From NCBI GenBank assembly GCA_023461275.1, contig JAEYMI010000009.1:1-38392 (forward strand): DNA of 38,392 nt, given 5' to 3'. Each line of letters starts with the position of its first letter. Positions within the stretch are counted from its first letter, which is position 1. A model generated the notes under the pieces. It was not told where the DNA came from. It worked only from the letters and a program-made list of their open reading frames with translations, and searched no databases. Made by a program: the position numbers and the translations under genes. Origin of the DNA: Actinomycetes bacterium. GTDB lineage: Bacteria > Actinomycetota > Actinomycetes > Mycobacteriales > Mycobacteriaceae. This document shows, piece by piece, positions 23,674 through 32,189 of the stretch.

Positions 23674-26178
23674 TCAGAAAAGGGTATACGGCCGAATGTA
23701 ATTCGCCAGATCGACCAACATGAACCGGTGATCCCGGTTGAGGCGGGTCTGGCGGGCCAGCGCTCGCAGGGAGCGTTCGGTTCCGGCGCGCAGACCCTGC
23801 TCGGTGAACGGAAATCCGAGCAGGGTCTCACCCGAATCGGTCGCCACCTTGTCGGGGTGTTTGTCCACCCAGCCGAGCGCGGTGCCGAGCACGATGAGCA
23901 ACAACCGCTGCTTACGTGGTTCGGAATCGGGGATGGCCTCGAGTCGCTTTGCCGCAGCGGCGATCTGCTCGCGTTCGACGTCGCCGGGGGCACGGCCATG
24001 GACCAGCGCCAGTACTGCGGTCGCCCGGGCGGTGTTGTAATGCCTGCTGGTGGGTGGCACGTCGTCGAGCGGCGCGATGGCAGCCGTGATGTCGCCGGCG
24101 GCAACAGCGATGCGGGCCAACCCGAACGCCGCGGTGACAATGCTGTGGTCGGTCAACCACAGATCGTTGTAGTGGTGCCGTGCCACGTCGAACATGTGCA
24201 GCTTCTTGGGCGTGGAATCGTTTGCCTGTGAACCACTTTCGTCGGACAGCCACCGGCCGATGAGTTCCGCGGTGCCGGCGACGGCAAGTTTCGGTGCCAC
24301 CTCGCCCGGCATCGCCTGCAGCACATCGTCGAAGCGTTCGTAGGCCAGTTCGGGCTCGTTGTTCATCAGGGCGCACATTCCCATGTACCACTGCACCCGC
24401 CACGACGGGCCGTGGTGAACCGAGACCTTGCGCAGAAGCTCCAGAGCGGTGTCGACGTCGTCGAGTTCGAGGTAGGCGCGCGCCTCGGCCAGATCGATCT
24501 CCAGCGACGGGTGACGTTCGGGCGCGTCGTTGCCCAGCATCGTGGTGAAGCCGTCCTCGCGGGCGGCGTGAATGGAGTCCAGGGTCTGCCGAGGATCGGA
24601 CAATGCGGCCGAATTCAGCAGTCCGGCAGCCGGATCGGTGGGGTTGATGAGCGGCACCGGGAGCGCGCGGGCGATATCGACGGGGTCGTAGAAGGCGGCC
24701 TGGTCGGGATCGAAGAAGCCGTCGACCGGCGCCAGCATCAGCTCGGTGCCGAACGTCGAACGCTGTGGCGTGAACACCGTCGAGAGGGAGGGTCGCGGGA
24801 CCCCGGTGTGCACCGCCACGGTTTCGCGCAGCACATTCAACAACTGCGTGGTCATCTCCTCGGCGGAGACAAACCGGTCATCGGGGTCGGGGGCGGTGGC
24901 ACGTTGCAGCAGAAGGTAATACGACGGGTTGTCGGCGAACAGCGGGGTGTCCTCGGGGGCGGGTAAGCCGTCGACGTAACGTCCGTCGCGCATCGGCATA
25001 TCGACGGTGAGCACCGCCAGCGTCCGGCCGATGCTGTAGATGTCGGTGGCGACCTGCGGGCCGGTGCGCACGATCTCCGGTGCCTGGAAACCCGGTGTGC
25101 CGTAGAGATGTCCGTATCCGTTGATCGCCGACACCGCGCCGAGATCGATCAGTTTGATCTCTTCGCTGCTGACCATGATGTTGTCGGGTTTGACGTCGTT
25201 GTAGACCAGCCCCACCGAGTGCAGGTAGCCCACCGCGGGCAATACCTCGAGCATGTAGGCGATGGCCTGCTCCACCGGAAGCAGGGTGGTCCGTGCGCCT
25301 CCCTCGGTGGAATCGGAATCCTTTGTCGCCGAGGTGATCTGCTTCAGCGTCTGGCCGCCGACGTACTCCATCACGATGTAGCCGAAGCGTTCACCGTCGT
25401 CGTCGACGTGCTCGACGAAGTTGTAGATCTTGACGATTCCCGGATGGTTCACCGACGCCAGGAACTGGCGTTCGGCGACAGCCACCTTCTGCGCTTCGGC
25501 GTCAGATGAGTTGAGCAGACCCTTGAGGACCACCGGCCGGTCGGACACATTGCGGTCGATGGCGAGATAGATCCAGCCCAGGCCACCGTGGGCGATGGCG
25601 CCGGCGATCTCGTATTGGTCGGCGACGATGGTGCCGCGTTTGAGGCCGGGCACAAAGGAGTAGTGCGCACCGCAGTGCGGACACTGACCCGACAGCGGGC
25701 CCTGACCCGGTCCGATGGTGCGCCCCACCGGACGTCCACAGCGCCAACAGGTTCGCTTGTTCTCGGCGATGATCGGCTTGTCCAGCACCGCATCCGCGGC
25801 GTCGATGTCCTGGATTCTGGGCAGCTCGACCAGGCCACTGCCGAGCCGCCGATCATGTACTGCGGCTTGCTTACTCGGGATCAACCGTCGTGTCTGACCG
25901 GTGGGCATCGTGGGCATGGTCGCCACGGTGGGGCGCGACACCTGATCGGTGGTGTCGTCGAGTTCGTCCCGACCAACCGCCTGCGTGCCCAGCTCCAGTT
26001 CGTCACGGTTGACCGCCTGGGTACCCAGATCCAGTTCGTCACGGCTGACTGCCTGGGTACCCAGGTCCAGTTCGTCACGGTTGACTGCCTGGGTGCCCAA
26101 CTCCAATTGGTCACGGCTGACCGCCTGGGTGCCGATGTCCTCCGGCGCCGCAGATGTGTCGTGGTCGTGTGCTGTCAT
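23674..26178 (-). CDS. pknG: Serine/threonine protein kinase PknG
   Basis: An 834-residue cytosolic kinase with the PknG architecture. Residues 1-140 are a disordered regulatory tail, followed by a rubredoxin-like metal site (Cys144, Cys147, Cys166, Cys169), the kinase domain (about 190-450, Lys219 in VVLKG; catalytic loop YNDVKPDNIM and IDLGAV in place of HRD and DFG, as usual for PknG) and a TPR region to the end. The tail holds five 12-residue repeats with candidate phospho-threonines (see separate entry). In mycobacteria and corynebacteria PknG phosphorylates GarA/OdhI to control the TCA cycle and glutamate metabolism, with GlnH and GlnX as amino-acid sensors; both genes lie directly upstream here. 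The ATG at 26178 lies 18 bases after glnH. Confidence 0.96.
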   Translation of the reverse strand: MTAHDHDTSAAPEDIGTQAVSRDQLELGTQAVNRDELDLGTQAVSRDELDLGTQAVNRDELELGTQAVGRDELDDTTDQVSRPTVATMPTMPTGQTRRLIPSKQAAVHDRRLGSGLVELPRIQDIDAADAVLDKPIIAENKRTCWRCGRPVGRTIGPGQGPLSGQCPHCGAHYSFVPGLKRGTIVADQYEIAGAIAHGGLGWIYLAIDRNVSDRPVVLKGLLNSSDAEAQKVAVAERQFLASVNHPGIVKIYNFVEHVDDDGERFGYIVMEYVGGQTLKQITSATKDSDSTEGGARTTLLPVEQAIAYMLEVLPAVGYLHSVGLVYNDVKPDNIMVSSEEIKLIDLGAVSAINGYGHLYGTPGFQAPEIVRTGPQVATDIYSIGRTLAVLTVDMPMRDGRYVDGLPAPEDTPLFADNPSYYLLLQRATAPDPDDRFVSAEEMTTQLLNVLRETVAVHTGVPRPSLSTVFTPQRSTFGTELMLAPVDGFFDPDQAAFYDPVDIARALPVPLINPTDPAAGLLNSAALSDPRQTLDSIHAAREDGFTTMLGNDAPERHPSLEIDLAEARAYLELDDVDTALELLRKVSVHHGPSWRVQWYMGMCALMNNEPELAYERFDDVLQAMPGEVAPKLAVAGTAELIGRWLSDESGSQANDSTPKKLHMFDVARHHYNDLWLTDHSIVTAAFGLARIAVAAGDITAAIAPLDDVPPTSRHYNTARATAVLALVHGRAPGDVEREQIAAAAKRLEAIPDSEPRKQRLLLIVLGTALGWVDKHPDKVATDSGETLLGFPFTEQGLRAGTERSLRALARQTRLNRDHRFMLVDLANYIRPYTLF
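25957..26136 (-). repeat. Five in-frame 36-bp repeats in the PknG tail
   Basis: Residues 15-74 of PknG are five 12-residue units of the form LGTQAVxRDELD, each with one threonine in a GTQAV context. In known PknG proteins, N-terminal threonines are autophosphorylated and dock the FHA domain of the substrate GarA/OdhI. Copies are near-identical in DNA, which suggests recent unit duplication and possible length variation between strains. Confidence 0.9.
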
Positions 26179-26196
26179 GGCTGGTCCCGATACCCG

Positions 26197-27195
26197 CTAA
26201 TCCCGATACCGAGGGATGGGCGGTCCGTTGCTGTATCCGAGGATCGAGAGCCACCGGTTGTAGATCTGCTGCCACTGGCCAGAGGTGCGCACCTGCTCGA
26301 GTACGCCGTTGACGAATCGGACCATGTCCTCCTTGCCCTTCGGGATGCCGACGCCGTAGGCCTCCTCGCCGAGCGATGGTCCCGTCACCTGTACCCACGG
26401 ATCCTGTTCGGCCAGTCCGGCCAGAATGGCGTCGTCGGTGCTCACCGCGTCGGCCTGATTCTGCTGCATCATCACCAGGCAGTCGGCCCAGGTTGTTGTG
26501 GTGACCATTCTGGCACGAGGCGCGATGGATTGCAGTCGACCGATCGACGTGGAACCCCGTGCGGCACACACCCGCTTGCCGGCGAGGCCGTCGGCGTCGG
26601 TGATGTTCGACGAACGCAGCGTCATGATCCGTTGGTAGGCAATGTAATACGGGGCAGAGAAGTCGACGCTGCGCAGCCGATCGCAGGTGATGCTCATCGT
26701 CTTGACGACGATATCGACCGAATTGTCCTGCAGCGCTTGGGTGCGTTCGGCGGAGCTGAGCACCCGGAACTCGATGGGTGTACCCGCCTCGCCGAAGATC
26801 GCCGCGGCAATCGCTTTCGCGATGTCGACGTCGAATCCCTGGATATCCCCCGAAATCGGGTCCCGAAAGCTGAACAGATTGCTGCCGATATCGAGTCCGA
26901 CGATCAGCCGTCCCCGTTCGATGATGCCCGCCATCGTCGACCGCACCGGCATCTGCCCCGGTTCCGGCATCGGTTCGGGGCGCAAACTGGCTGTGGCATC
27001 GCAGGTTTCGGAGTTGGGCGGTGCCTCGTGCGGCACGTCGGTCTGTACGCCGTCGGGGGTGGGTGTGATGGCCGTGGCGGTGGGTGGGTTCGCCGTCGGT
27101 GCGGGGAAGGTGAAGCAGCCTGCGGCCAGCACGCACACCGCCACCGCAATCATCGCGACCGTCATGATTCGTCGAATCCTGTCCGGGGCGATCAT
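26197..27195 (-). CDS. glnH: Amino-acid-binding lipoprotein GlnH
   Basis: A 332-residue periplasmic-type solute-binding lipoprotein. The signal peptide ends in a lipobox, LAAG-Cys27. A Pro/Thr-rich spacer (about 30-85) leads to an SBP_bac_3 domain (IIERGRLIVGLDIGSNLFSFRD, then GFDVDIAKAIAAAIFG). The ATG at 27193-27195 overlaps the stop of glnX (ATGA); longer upstream frames are rejected because the signal peptide starts here. There are no ABC transporter genes nearby: in mycobacteria GlnH works as an Asp/Glu sensor with GlnX and PknG rather than for import. Confidence 0.95.
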   Translation of the reverse strand: MIAPDRIRRIMTVAMIAVAVCVLAAGCFTFPAPTANPPTATAITPTPDGVQTDVPHEAPPNSETCDATASLRPEPMPEPGQMPVRSTMAGIIERGRLIVGLDIGSNLFSFRDPISGDIQGFDVDIAKAIAAAIFGEAGTPIEFRVLSSAERTQALQDNSVDIVVKTMSITCDRLRSVDFSAPYYIAYQRIMTLRSSNITDADGLAGKRVCAARGSTSIGRLQSIAPRARMVTTTTWADCLVMMQQNQADAVSTDDAILAGLAEQDPWVQVTGPSLGEEAYGVGIPKGKEDMVRFVNGVLEQVRTSGQWQQIYNRWLSILGYSNGPPIPRYRD

Positions 27196-28709
27196 CGGTA
27201 CTCCCGGATTCGTGGGATGAGACCGAGGATCACCGCGGCCGCTGCGAACAGGGTGAGCAGCAGAATGCCGGTCCCGGTGAAGCCGAGAACCCGCTGGGCG
27301 GTGTTGATCTGGTCGCGAAACGAGGTCCGGGTGCTGGTGATGGCGTCGACCAGTGCGGAGTCGACGTCGCGGTAGGCGCGCTCGGTGGTGTCCGGACCGT
27401 CGCCCACGGTTTTGCGTCGTGCTTCGGCGAAGTTGCCACGGGCGATGTCGTCGCGCACCGCGGTGTCGACGGTGTGCCACGTGGCCAGCGCTCCGGTAGC
27501 GGAGTCGAGTTGTTTCTGGGACACCGGCGAGTCGTCCTTGTGTCCTTCGCTCAGCGTGCGCAGCATCTCGCCGATCCTGGCCGTCGACACCTGGAAGGTG
27601 CGTTCGAGTTCGTCCTGGTCGGATCGGCGCACCAGCGACAACGTCTCGGCCGATCGGGCCTGTTGCGTCAGGATGCGGGCGGCGGTCAACTCGCGCAGCG
27701 GCTCGGCGCCGGCGGTCCGCGCATTGCTGGTCGCCGCGACCGACGCGAGGCCGGAGATGAGCAGCCAGACGGTTCCGAAGACCACCGCGATCAGTGCGGC
27801 GAGGATGCCCGCGTTGAATCGACGTCGGGTGCGTCGGGCCAGATACCGCGACGTGGTGACCAGCGCGATGATCACCAGCACCAGCGACGCATACACCCCC
27901 CACGGCACGGAAGTGAGGGCGCTCTGCGGGTCGGCGATGGCCAGCGACCGGCTCTCGTAGAGCCGCTGCGCGGCGGGCAGGATCTGTTCCTGCATCAACG
28001 ACGACGCCTGTCCCAGGTACGCAGAACCCACCGGATTTCCCAGCCGGTTGTTGGTGCGCGCGGTTTCGATCAGCCCGCTGTAGGTGGTGATGCCGGTGGT
28101 CAGCGTGCGCAGATCGTCGTTGATCTCGCGGCGGTCACCGGTCACCGAGTTGCCCGGGTCCTCCGAGCTGCCGGCAGCGGTGATCAGCGACGACGATGCG
28201 GTGGCCAGCGCGTCGGAATAGGTGGTGCGCAGCGCCGGCGACTCCAGTCCGCCGGAGATGAACGAGGAGTTGGCGGCCGCATCTGCGACCGACAGTGAGC
28301 TGTAGAGCACCTGGGCCGCCTCGGCCAGCGGTTCGGTGCGATTGATGATCTCCTGCAGATCATGGGTGCGTCGTTCCAGGGTGACCGACGCATAGAAGCC
28401 GGCACCCGCGCAGGCCAGGGCGAGCAGAACGCAGATCGTCACCAGCTTGCCGGGACTGGTGGTCACGAAATGCCGGACGCTGCTCAACGGGGACTGGCTG
28501 CGTACGGCGGCCGCTGCGATGAGTTCGCGGCGGTCGGCGAGAACCTGACGGATCGGAGGCGTGGTGGAGCCCGGACGGATGGTTCGCCCGGCGCGGTTCA
28601 GCGCGCTTCGCATGGGCGATGCGTCGCCGGTCACCTCAGGCTTCCTTCCGAACTCGGGTGCGGTGGTCTGGTTCGTGAACGGACTCGGCCCTCGACGAGG
28701 GTCGTTCAC
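27192..28709 (-). CDS. glnX: Membrane sensor-transducer GlnX
   Basis: A 505-residue membrane protein with four hydrophobic segments (about 88-109, 271-290, 299-323, 474-498). Two extracytoplasmic helical regions (110-270 and 325-473) resemble four-helix sensor domains. It matches the M. tuberculosis Rv0412c/GlnX protein in layout and neighbours. The GTG start at 28707-28709 lacks a clear ribosome site, so a later start is possible; the first 85 residues are cytoplasmic and Pro/Arg-rich. It transmits the GlnH ligand signal to PknG (established for mycobacteria). First gene of the glnX-glnH-pknG operon. Confidence 0.92.
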   Translation of the reverse strand: MNDPRRGPSPFTNQTTAPEFGRKPEVTGDASPMRSALNRAGRTIRPGSTTPPIRQVLADRRELIAAAAVRSQSPLSSVRHFVTTSPGKLVTICVLLALACAGAGFYASVTLERRTHDLQEIINRTEPLAEAAQVLYSSLSVADAAANSSFISGGLESPALRTTYSDALATASSSLITAAGSSEDPGNSVTGDRREINDDLRTLTTGITTYSGLIETARTNNRLGNPVGSAYLGQASSLMQEQILPAAQRLYESRSLAIADPQSALTSVPWGVYASLVLVIIALVTTSRYLARRTRRRFNAGILAALIAVVFGTVWLLISGLASVAATSNARTAGAEPLRELTAARILTQQARSAETLSLVRRSDQDELERTFQVSTARIGEMLRTLSEGHKDDSPVSQKQLDSATGALATWHTVDTAVRDDIARGNFAEARRKTVGDGPDTTERAYRDVDSALVDAITSTRTSFRDQINTAQRVLGFTGTGILLLTLFAAAAVILGLIPRIREYR

Positions 28710-28817
28710 CTTGATTGTCGTCGGACGTTCGCAGTTCGTTTCACAGGCTGTTGCGTCAACCCTAGTCCTCGACGAGTGTCGGTGGCTCGCTCATCGCCGG
28801 TCACCTACGGTGGTGTC

Positions 28818-29318
28818 ATGCGCGGTGACGGCGACGGCTGGGTCCTCGATGCGGACGGCTCGCGGTACTGGGGTGTCCACGGCGCGGCCGGACTGCTACT
28901 ACGCGCACCGCTTCCCGACGGCGCCATCGGTGTGCTGCTCCAACATCGTGCGGCGTGGTCGCACCAGGGTGGGACGTGGGCGTTGCCCGGCGGCGCCCGC
29001 GACTCGCACGAAAGCGCCATCGACACCGCCGTCCGCGAGGCCGGTGAAGAAGCGGGCATCGACCCCGCCGACGTGCACATCGTCGCCGCGCTCGTCACCC
29101 ATACCGCCATCAACGGATGGACCTACACGACGGTGATCGCCGACGTCGACGAGCCGGTCGACACGCAGCTCAACGGCGAATCGGTGGAGCTGCGGTGGGT
29201 GAACGAGGAGCACGTTGAAACCCTGCCGCTGCATCCTGCTTTCGAGGCGAGCTGGCCGCAATTGCGGGAACGGATCACCGCGCTCGGCGTGCCCGGCCCG
29301 GGGTCGTCGTCGGAGTAG
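28818..29318 (+). CDS. mutT3: Nudix hydrolase MutT3
   Basis: A 166-residue Nudix protein with a perfect Nudix box at residues 59-81 (G-x5-E-x7-REAGEEAGI). The ATG at 28818 was chosen over the longer frame from 28362, which overlaps glnX antisense. It is divergent from glnX across a 108-bp gap, the arrangement of Rv0412c/mutT3 in M. tuberculosis. The expected role is hydrolysis of damaged nucleoside triphosphates; specificity is not visible. It converges on the next gene with only nine bases between stops. Confidence 0.92.
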   Translation: MRGDGDGWVLDADGSRYWGVHGAAGLLLRAPLPDGAIGVLLQHRAAWSHQGGTWALPGGARDSHESAIDTAVREAGEEAGIDPADVHIVAALVTHTAINGWTYTTVIADVDEPVDTQLNGESVELRWVNEEHVETLPLHPAFEASWPQLRERITALGVPGPGSSSE

Positions 29319-29327
29319 CGGCGCAGG

Positions 29328-29867
29328 TCAGGCGGCCAGCAGCCGGTTCGCGTCGGCGATCATCGCGTTGACGCTGGCCTGGTCGCTGGTGGTGCCGTCG
29401 CCGTAGACCCAGAACTGCTCATTGTCGTGCTCGCAGAGCAGGAACGTGGTGATCAGACCGTCGGTCTCACGCTGGTGCAGCGTGATGATCTGTAGCGGCG
29501 CGCCAAGGTCGTGCAACATCGACGTCATCGCACCGATCGGGCCGGCCGCCGAGGCCTGCATCGACATGATGCGGTCGTCGAAGGCGATCGTGGCCTGGCA
29601 GTGAACCATGTCGTCGCGGCTGGGTTGCATCGACCACGAACCCAGTCGCAGGGCGCCCTTCGGCGCGAACGTCTCGGCGAAGTCGGGCATGCTCATGCCG
29701 ATCGCCTCCTCTCGAATGCCTGGTGGCAGCGGACCGCCGAATCGTCGAAGCAACGAATCGGCGCCGCGGTCACGGTTGTAGCGGACGTCATAGGTGTACG
29801 GCCCGCGCATGTCGCGGGTGATGGACGGACACGAACGTGCCGCGTCGAAAAGATGAAGGCTGTGCAT
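29328..29867 (-). CDS. Small protein resembling the LeuA allosteric domain
   Basis: A 179-residue protein without membrane segments. The C-terminal half (about 105-179: AAGPIGAMTSMLHDLGAPL, then FLLCEHDNEQFWVYGDG and ASVNAMIADANRLL) has the look of the 2-isopropylmalate synthase (LeuA) regulatory domain, which binds leucine. The first half (PPGIREEAIGMSMPDFAETFAP) is unassigned. No catalytic barrel is present. It interrupts the mutT3-thiE order seen in M. tuberculosis. It may be a stand-alone amino-acid-binding regulator; the assignment is by pattern only. Confidence 0.6.
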   Translation of the reverse strand: MHSLHLFDAARSCPSITRDMRGPYTYDVRYNRDRGADSLLRRFGGPLPPGIREEAIGMSMPDFAETFAPKGALRLGSWSMQPSRDDMVHCQATIAFDDRIMSMQASAAGPIGAMTSMLHDLGAPLQIITLHQRETDGLITTFLLCEHDNEQFWVYGDGTTSDQASVNAMIADANRLLAA

Positions 29868-29980
29868 CGGTGTGCTTCTTCGGTCAGACGAACGTGACCG
29901 ACGAGCGCAAGAACGACCCGCAGCGGGGGGTCGGTCTGATCAGACCCCGCTGCGGCGGGTTACGAGAATGCGCGCACACA

Positions 29981-30715
29981 TCATGGTGTCGACGACCATA
30001 GACCGTGAGGGCCCGCCGCGGCAAGCAGTTTCGCGGCCGCGGCAGTCGGGTCGTCGGCGGCGGTGATCGCACGCACCACGACGACGCGGGTGGCGCCGGC
30101 CGCAACCACGTCGGGCACCCGCTGCGCGTCGATGCCGCCGATCGCGAACCACACCTTCGACGTGCCCAGCGCGGCGACGGTACGCACCAGATCGAGTCCC
30201 GGCGCCGAGCGTCCGGGCTTGGTCGGCGTCGGCCAGCACGGTCCGACGCAGAAGTAGTCGACGTCGGGGTCGTCGATCGCGGCGCGGGCCTGCTGTTCGT
30301 CGTGGGTGGATTGGCCGATCAGCACCTCGGGGCCGACGATCGAGCGGGCCTGCGCGGGCGTCAGATCACCCTGTCCGACGTGCAGGATGTCGGCGTCGGC
30401 GAGCGCGGCGAGGTCGGCGCGGTCGTTCACCGAGAACAACGCATTGCCCGCCTCGGCGGCGTCTTTGAGGACCGCGAGGAAGCCGAGCTCGGCGTGGGCT
30501 TCCAGCGCGCCGTCGGCGGCCGTGCCGGGCGAGCCCTTGTCGCGCAGCTGCACGATGTCGACGCCGCCGGCGATGGCCGCGTCGACGAAAGGCCGCAGGT
30601 CGCCACGTTCGCGACGGGCGTCGGTGCACACGTACAGCCGAGATGCCTGCAGGCGGCGCAGCCGTTGCGAGTGCCGGTCGTCGGGGGTCTGGGGTCGGGG
30701 CGAGGAAACGGTCAC
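29981..30715 (-). CDS. thiE: Thiamine-phosphate synthase ThiE
   Basis: A 244-residue TIM-barrel enzyme that joins HMP pyrophosphate and thiazole phosphate. Motifs: RLYVCTDARRERGDL, GGVDIVQLRDKG, NDRADLAALADADILHVGQGDL, QSTHDEQQ, YFCVGPCWPTPTKPG, and WFAIGGI. The GTG at 30713-30715 is chosen: the frame continues to 30931 but would then run antisense through the TPP riboswitch. No Shine-Dalgarno precedes it, so translation may be leaderless. It is divergent from thiO with only a short shared region. Confidence 0.93.
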   Translation of the reverse strand: MTVSSPRPQTPDDRHSQRLRRLQASRLYVCTDARRERGDLRPFVDAAIAGGVDIVQLRDKGSPGTAADGALEAHAELGFLAVLKDAAEAGNALFSVNDRADLAALADADILHVGQGDLTPAQARSIVGPEVLIGQSTHDEQQARAAIDDPDVDYFCVGPCWPTPTKPGRSAPGLDLVRTVAALGTSKVWFAIGGIDAQRVPDVVAAGATRVVVVRAITAADDPTAAAAKLLAAAGPHGLWSSTP

Positions 30716-30741
30716 CGCAGTAACGGTAGGCTGGAGCAGAT

Positions 30742-30847
30742 CCTCTAGGGGAACGACACGGGAGTCCGAGGGTTCGTCGGGCTGAGAGTGCGGGCCGCCA
30801 CCGCTGACCGTTTGACCTGATCCGGGTAATGCCGGCGAAGGAAGGAC
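30742..30847 (+). ncRNA. TPP riboswitch (thi box)
   Basis: The conserved TPP aptamer elements appear in order on the plus strand: TCTAGGGGAACG (30744 on), GGGCTGAGAGTGCGG (about 30779-30793), and GACCTGATCCGGGTAATGCCGGCGAAGGAAGG (about 30814-30845). The last part includes the AAGGAAGG that can serve as the ribosome site of thiO, so control is probably by sequestering translation start. It governs the thiO-thiS-thiG operon. Confidence 0.95.
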
Positions 30848-30850
30848 AGT

Positions 30851-30880
30851 GATTTGTTGTGGACAGATTTGTTGTGGACA
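30851..30880 (+). repeat. Exact 15-bp tandem duplication at the thiO start
   Basis: GATTTGTTGTGGACA occurs twice in a row (30851-30865, 30866-30880), directly after the TPP riboswitch. Each copy supplies an in-frame GTG. The unit is a multiple of three, so it changes spacing and N-terminal length without a frameshift. Confidence 0.9.
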
Positions 30881-31995
30881 CCAAGCCTGTGGACACCGTG
30901 ATGGCGCGTCGGCCGGGTGCGGCGCGCACACTCGACGTCGTCGGTGGCGGCGTCATCGGACTCACCTGTGCGTTGGCCGCGGCCGACGCCGGGTGGCGCG
31001 TGCGGGTCTTCGACGCCGGTCGTCGGGAATGCGCGGCGTGGGTGGCCGGTGGCATGCTCGGCTCGCTCGGCGAGGGGCTGCCCGGCGAGGAAGCGCTGCT
31101 GGAGATGTCGGTGGCGTCGGTGCGTCGCTGGCCGGATCTGCTACGGCGACTGGATGATTCGACGGTGATCGCGGCAACGGATTCGCTGTTTGTTGCCGGA
31201 TCGTCGGCCGATGCCCACCACCTGAACACCCTCGCCGACTTCGTCTGGGCACATCAGCCCGGCGACGCTCGGCTGAGCCGGGTCGATGCCGACGCGATCG
31301 GTGACCTGGAAACCGGCCTCAGCTCCCGCGTGCACAGCGGGTATCTCGCCAATGGTGAAGGGGCCGTGGATAATCGGCGGCTGCTGATGGCATTGGAGTC
31401 CGCTCTGGTCGCCGCTGGTGGTGAGGTTGTTCAGGCGCGAATCACCGACCTCGGCGCGCTGGATGCCGATCAAGTCCTGGTGGCCGCCGGTTGGGGTGCG
31501 CGCGAATTGTGTTCGGTCCCCGGGTTTCACGCCGCGAAAGGGGAAATCGTGCGGATGCGTCGAACGAGGTGGTCGGTACCACCGCCGACGCGGGTGGTCC
31601 GGGCGCGCTGGCACGCGCGCAACGTCTACCTCATTCCCCGCTCCGACGGAATCGTCGTCGGTGCAACGCAATACGAACCGCAGGACCCTGATGATCGGAC
31701 GCCGGAGGTCGGGGGAGTGGCCGATCTGCTCGCCGACGCCACCGACGTCTTCCCCGGGCTGCGCACCTACGAGCTGACCGAGGTCGCGGCCGGAATCCGG
31801 CCGTGCACGCCCGACGGCCTGCCGCTCATCGAACGCATCGACCGGCGGGTGGTGGCCGCGGTGGGCCACGGCCGCAATGGAATCCTGTTGGCGCCATTCA
31901 CTTCTGACGCTGTCCTCGGCCTGTTGTCGGCAGATGGGTCGGCACCCGCCAGCGCGGCGGCACCGGTATCGATGACGACGGCGGGTGGTCGGTGA
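30859..31995 (+). CDS. thiO: Glycine oxidase ThiO
   Basis: A 378-residue FAD-dependent oxidase giving iminoglycine for thiazole synthesis. The dinucleotide-binding motif is VVGGGVIGL (residues 27-35), followed by RRECAAWVAGGMLG, VDNRRLLMAL, and near the C-terminus GIRPCTPDGLPLI and GHGRNGILLAP. The start is uncertain: GTG codons at 30859, 30874, 30889 and 30898 and an ATG at 30901 are all in frame; the first is 13 bases from AAGGAAGG in the riboswitch. A 15-bp tandem duplication covers the first two. It overlaps thiS by four bases. Confidence 0.93.
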   Translation: MDRFVVDTKPVDTVMARRPGAARTLDVVGGGVIGLTCALAAADAGWRVRVFDAGRRECAAWVAGGMLGSLGEGLPGEEALLEMSVASVRRWPDLLRRLDDSTVIAATDSLFVAGSSADAHHLNTLADFVWAHQPGDARLSRVDADAIGDLETGLSSRVHSGYLANGEGAVDNRRLLMALESALVAAGGEVVQARITDLGALDADQVLVAAGWGARELCSVPGFHAAKGEIVRMRRTRWSVPPPTRVVRARWHARNVYLIPRSDGIVVGATQYEPQDPDDRTPEVGGVADLLADATDVFPGLRTYELTEVAAGIRPCTPDGLPLIERIDRRVVAAVGHGRNGILLAPFTSDAVLGLLSADGSAPASAAAPVSMTTAGGR

Positions 31996-32189
31996 TGATC
32001 GTGCTCAACGGGCAGGCGCACGACTTCGACGCCGGGATCACCGTCCGGGACATGTTGGCGCAGTTGGGCCTACCCGATCGCGGGGTGGCAGTTGCCGTCG
32101 ACGGTGCCGTGTTGCCCAAGGGTCGATGGCATGAAGGGCTTCCCGACGGTGCGCAGGTCGACGTGGTCACGGCGGTGCAAGGTGGCTGA
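31992..32189 (+). CDS. thiS: Sulfur carrier protein ThiS
   Basis: A 65-residue ubiquitin-fold sulfur carrier ending in the required Gly-Gly (TAVQGG). It has NGQAHDF early and VAVAVDGAVLPKGRW in the middle, as in ThiS. The GTG at 31992 or the ATG at 31995 overlaps the thiO stop. Its C-terminus is thiocarboxylated and delivers sulfur to ThiG. Confidence 0.95.
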   Translation: MMIVLNGQAHDFDAGITVRDMLAQLGLPDRGVAVAVDGAVLPKGRWHEGLPDGAQVDVVTAVQGG

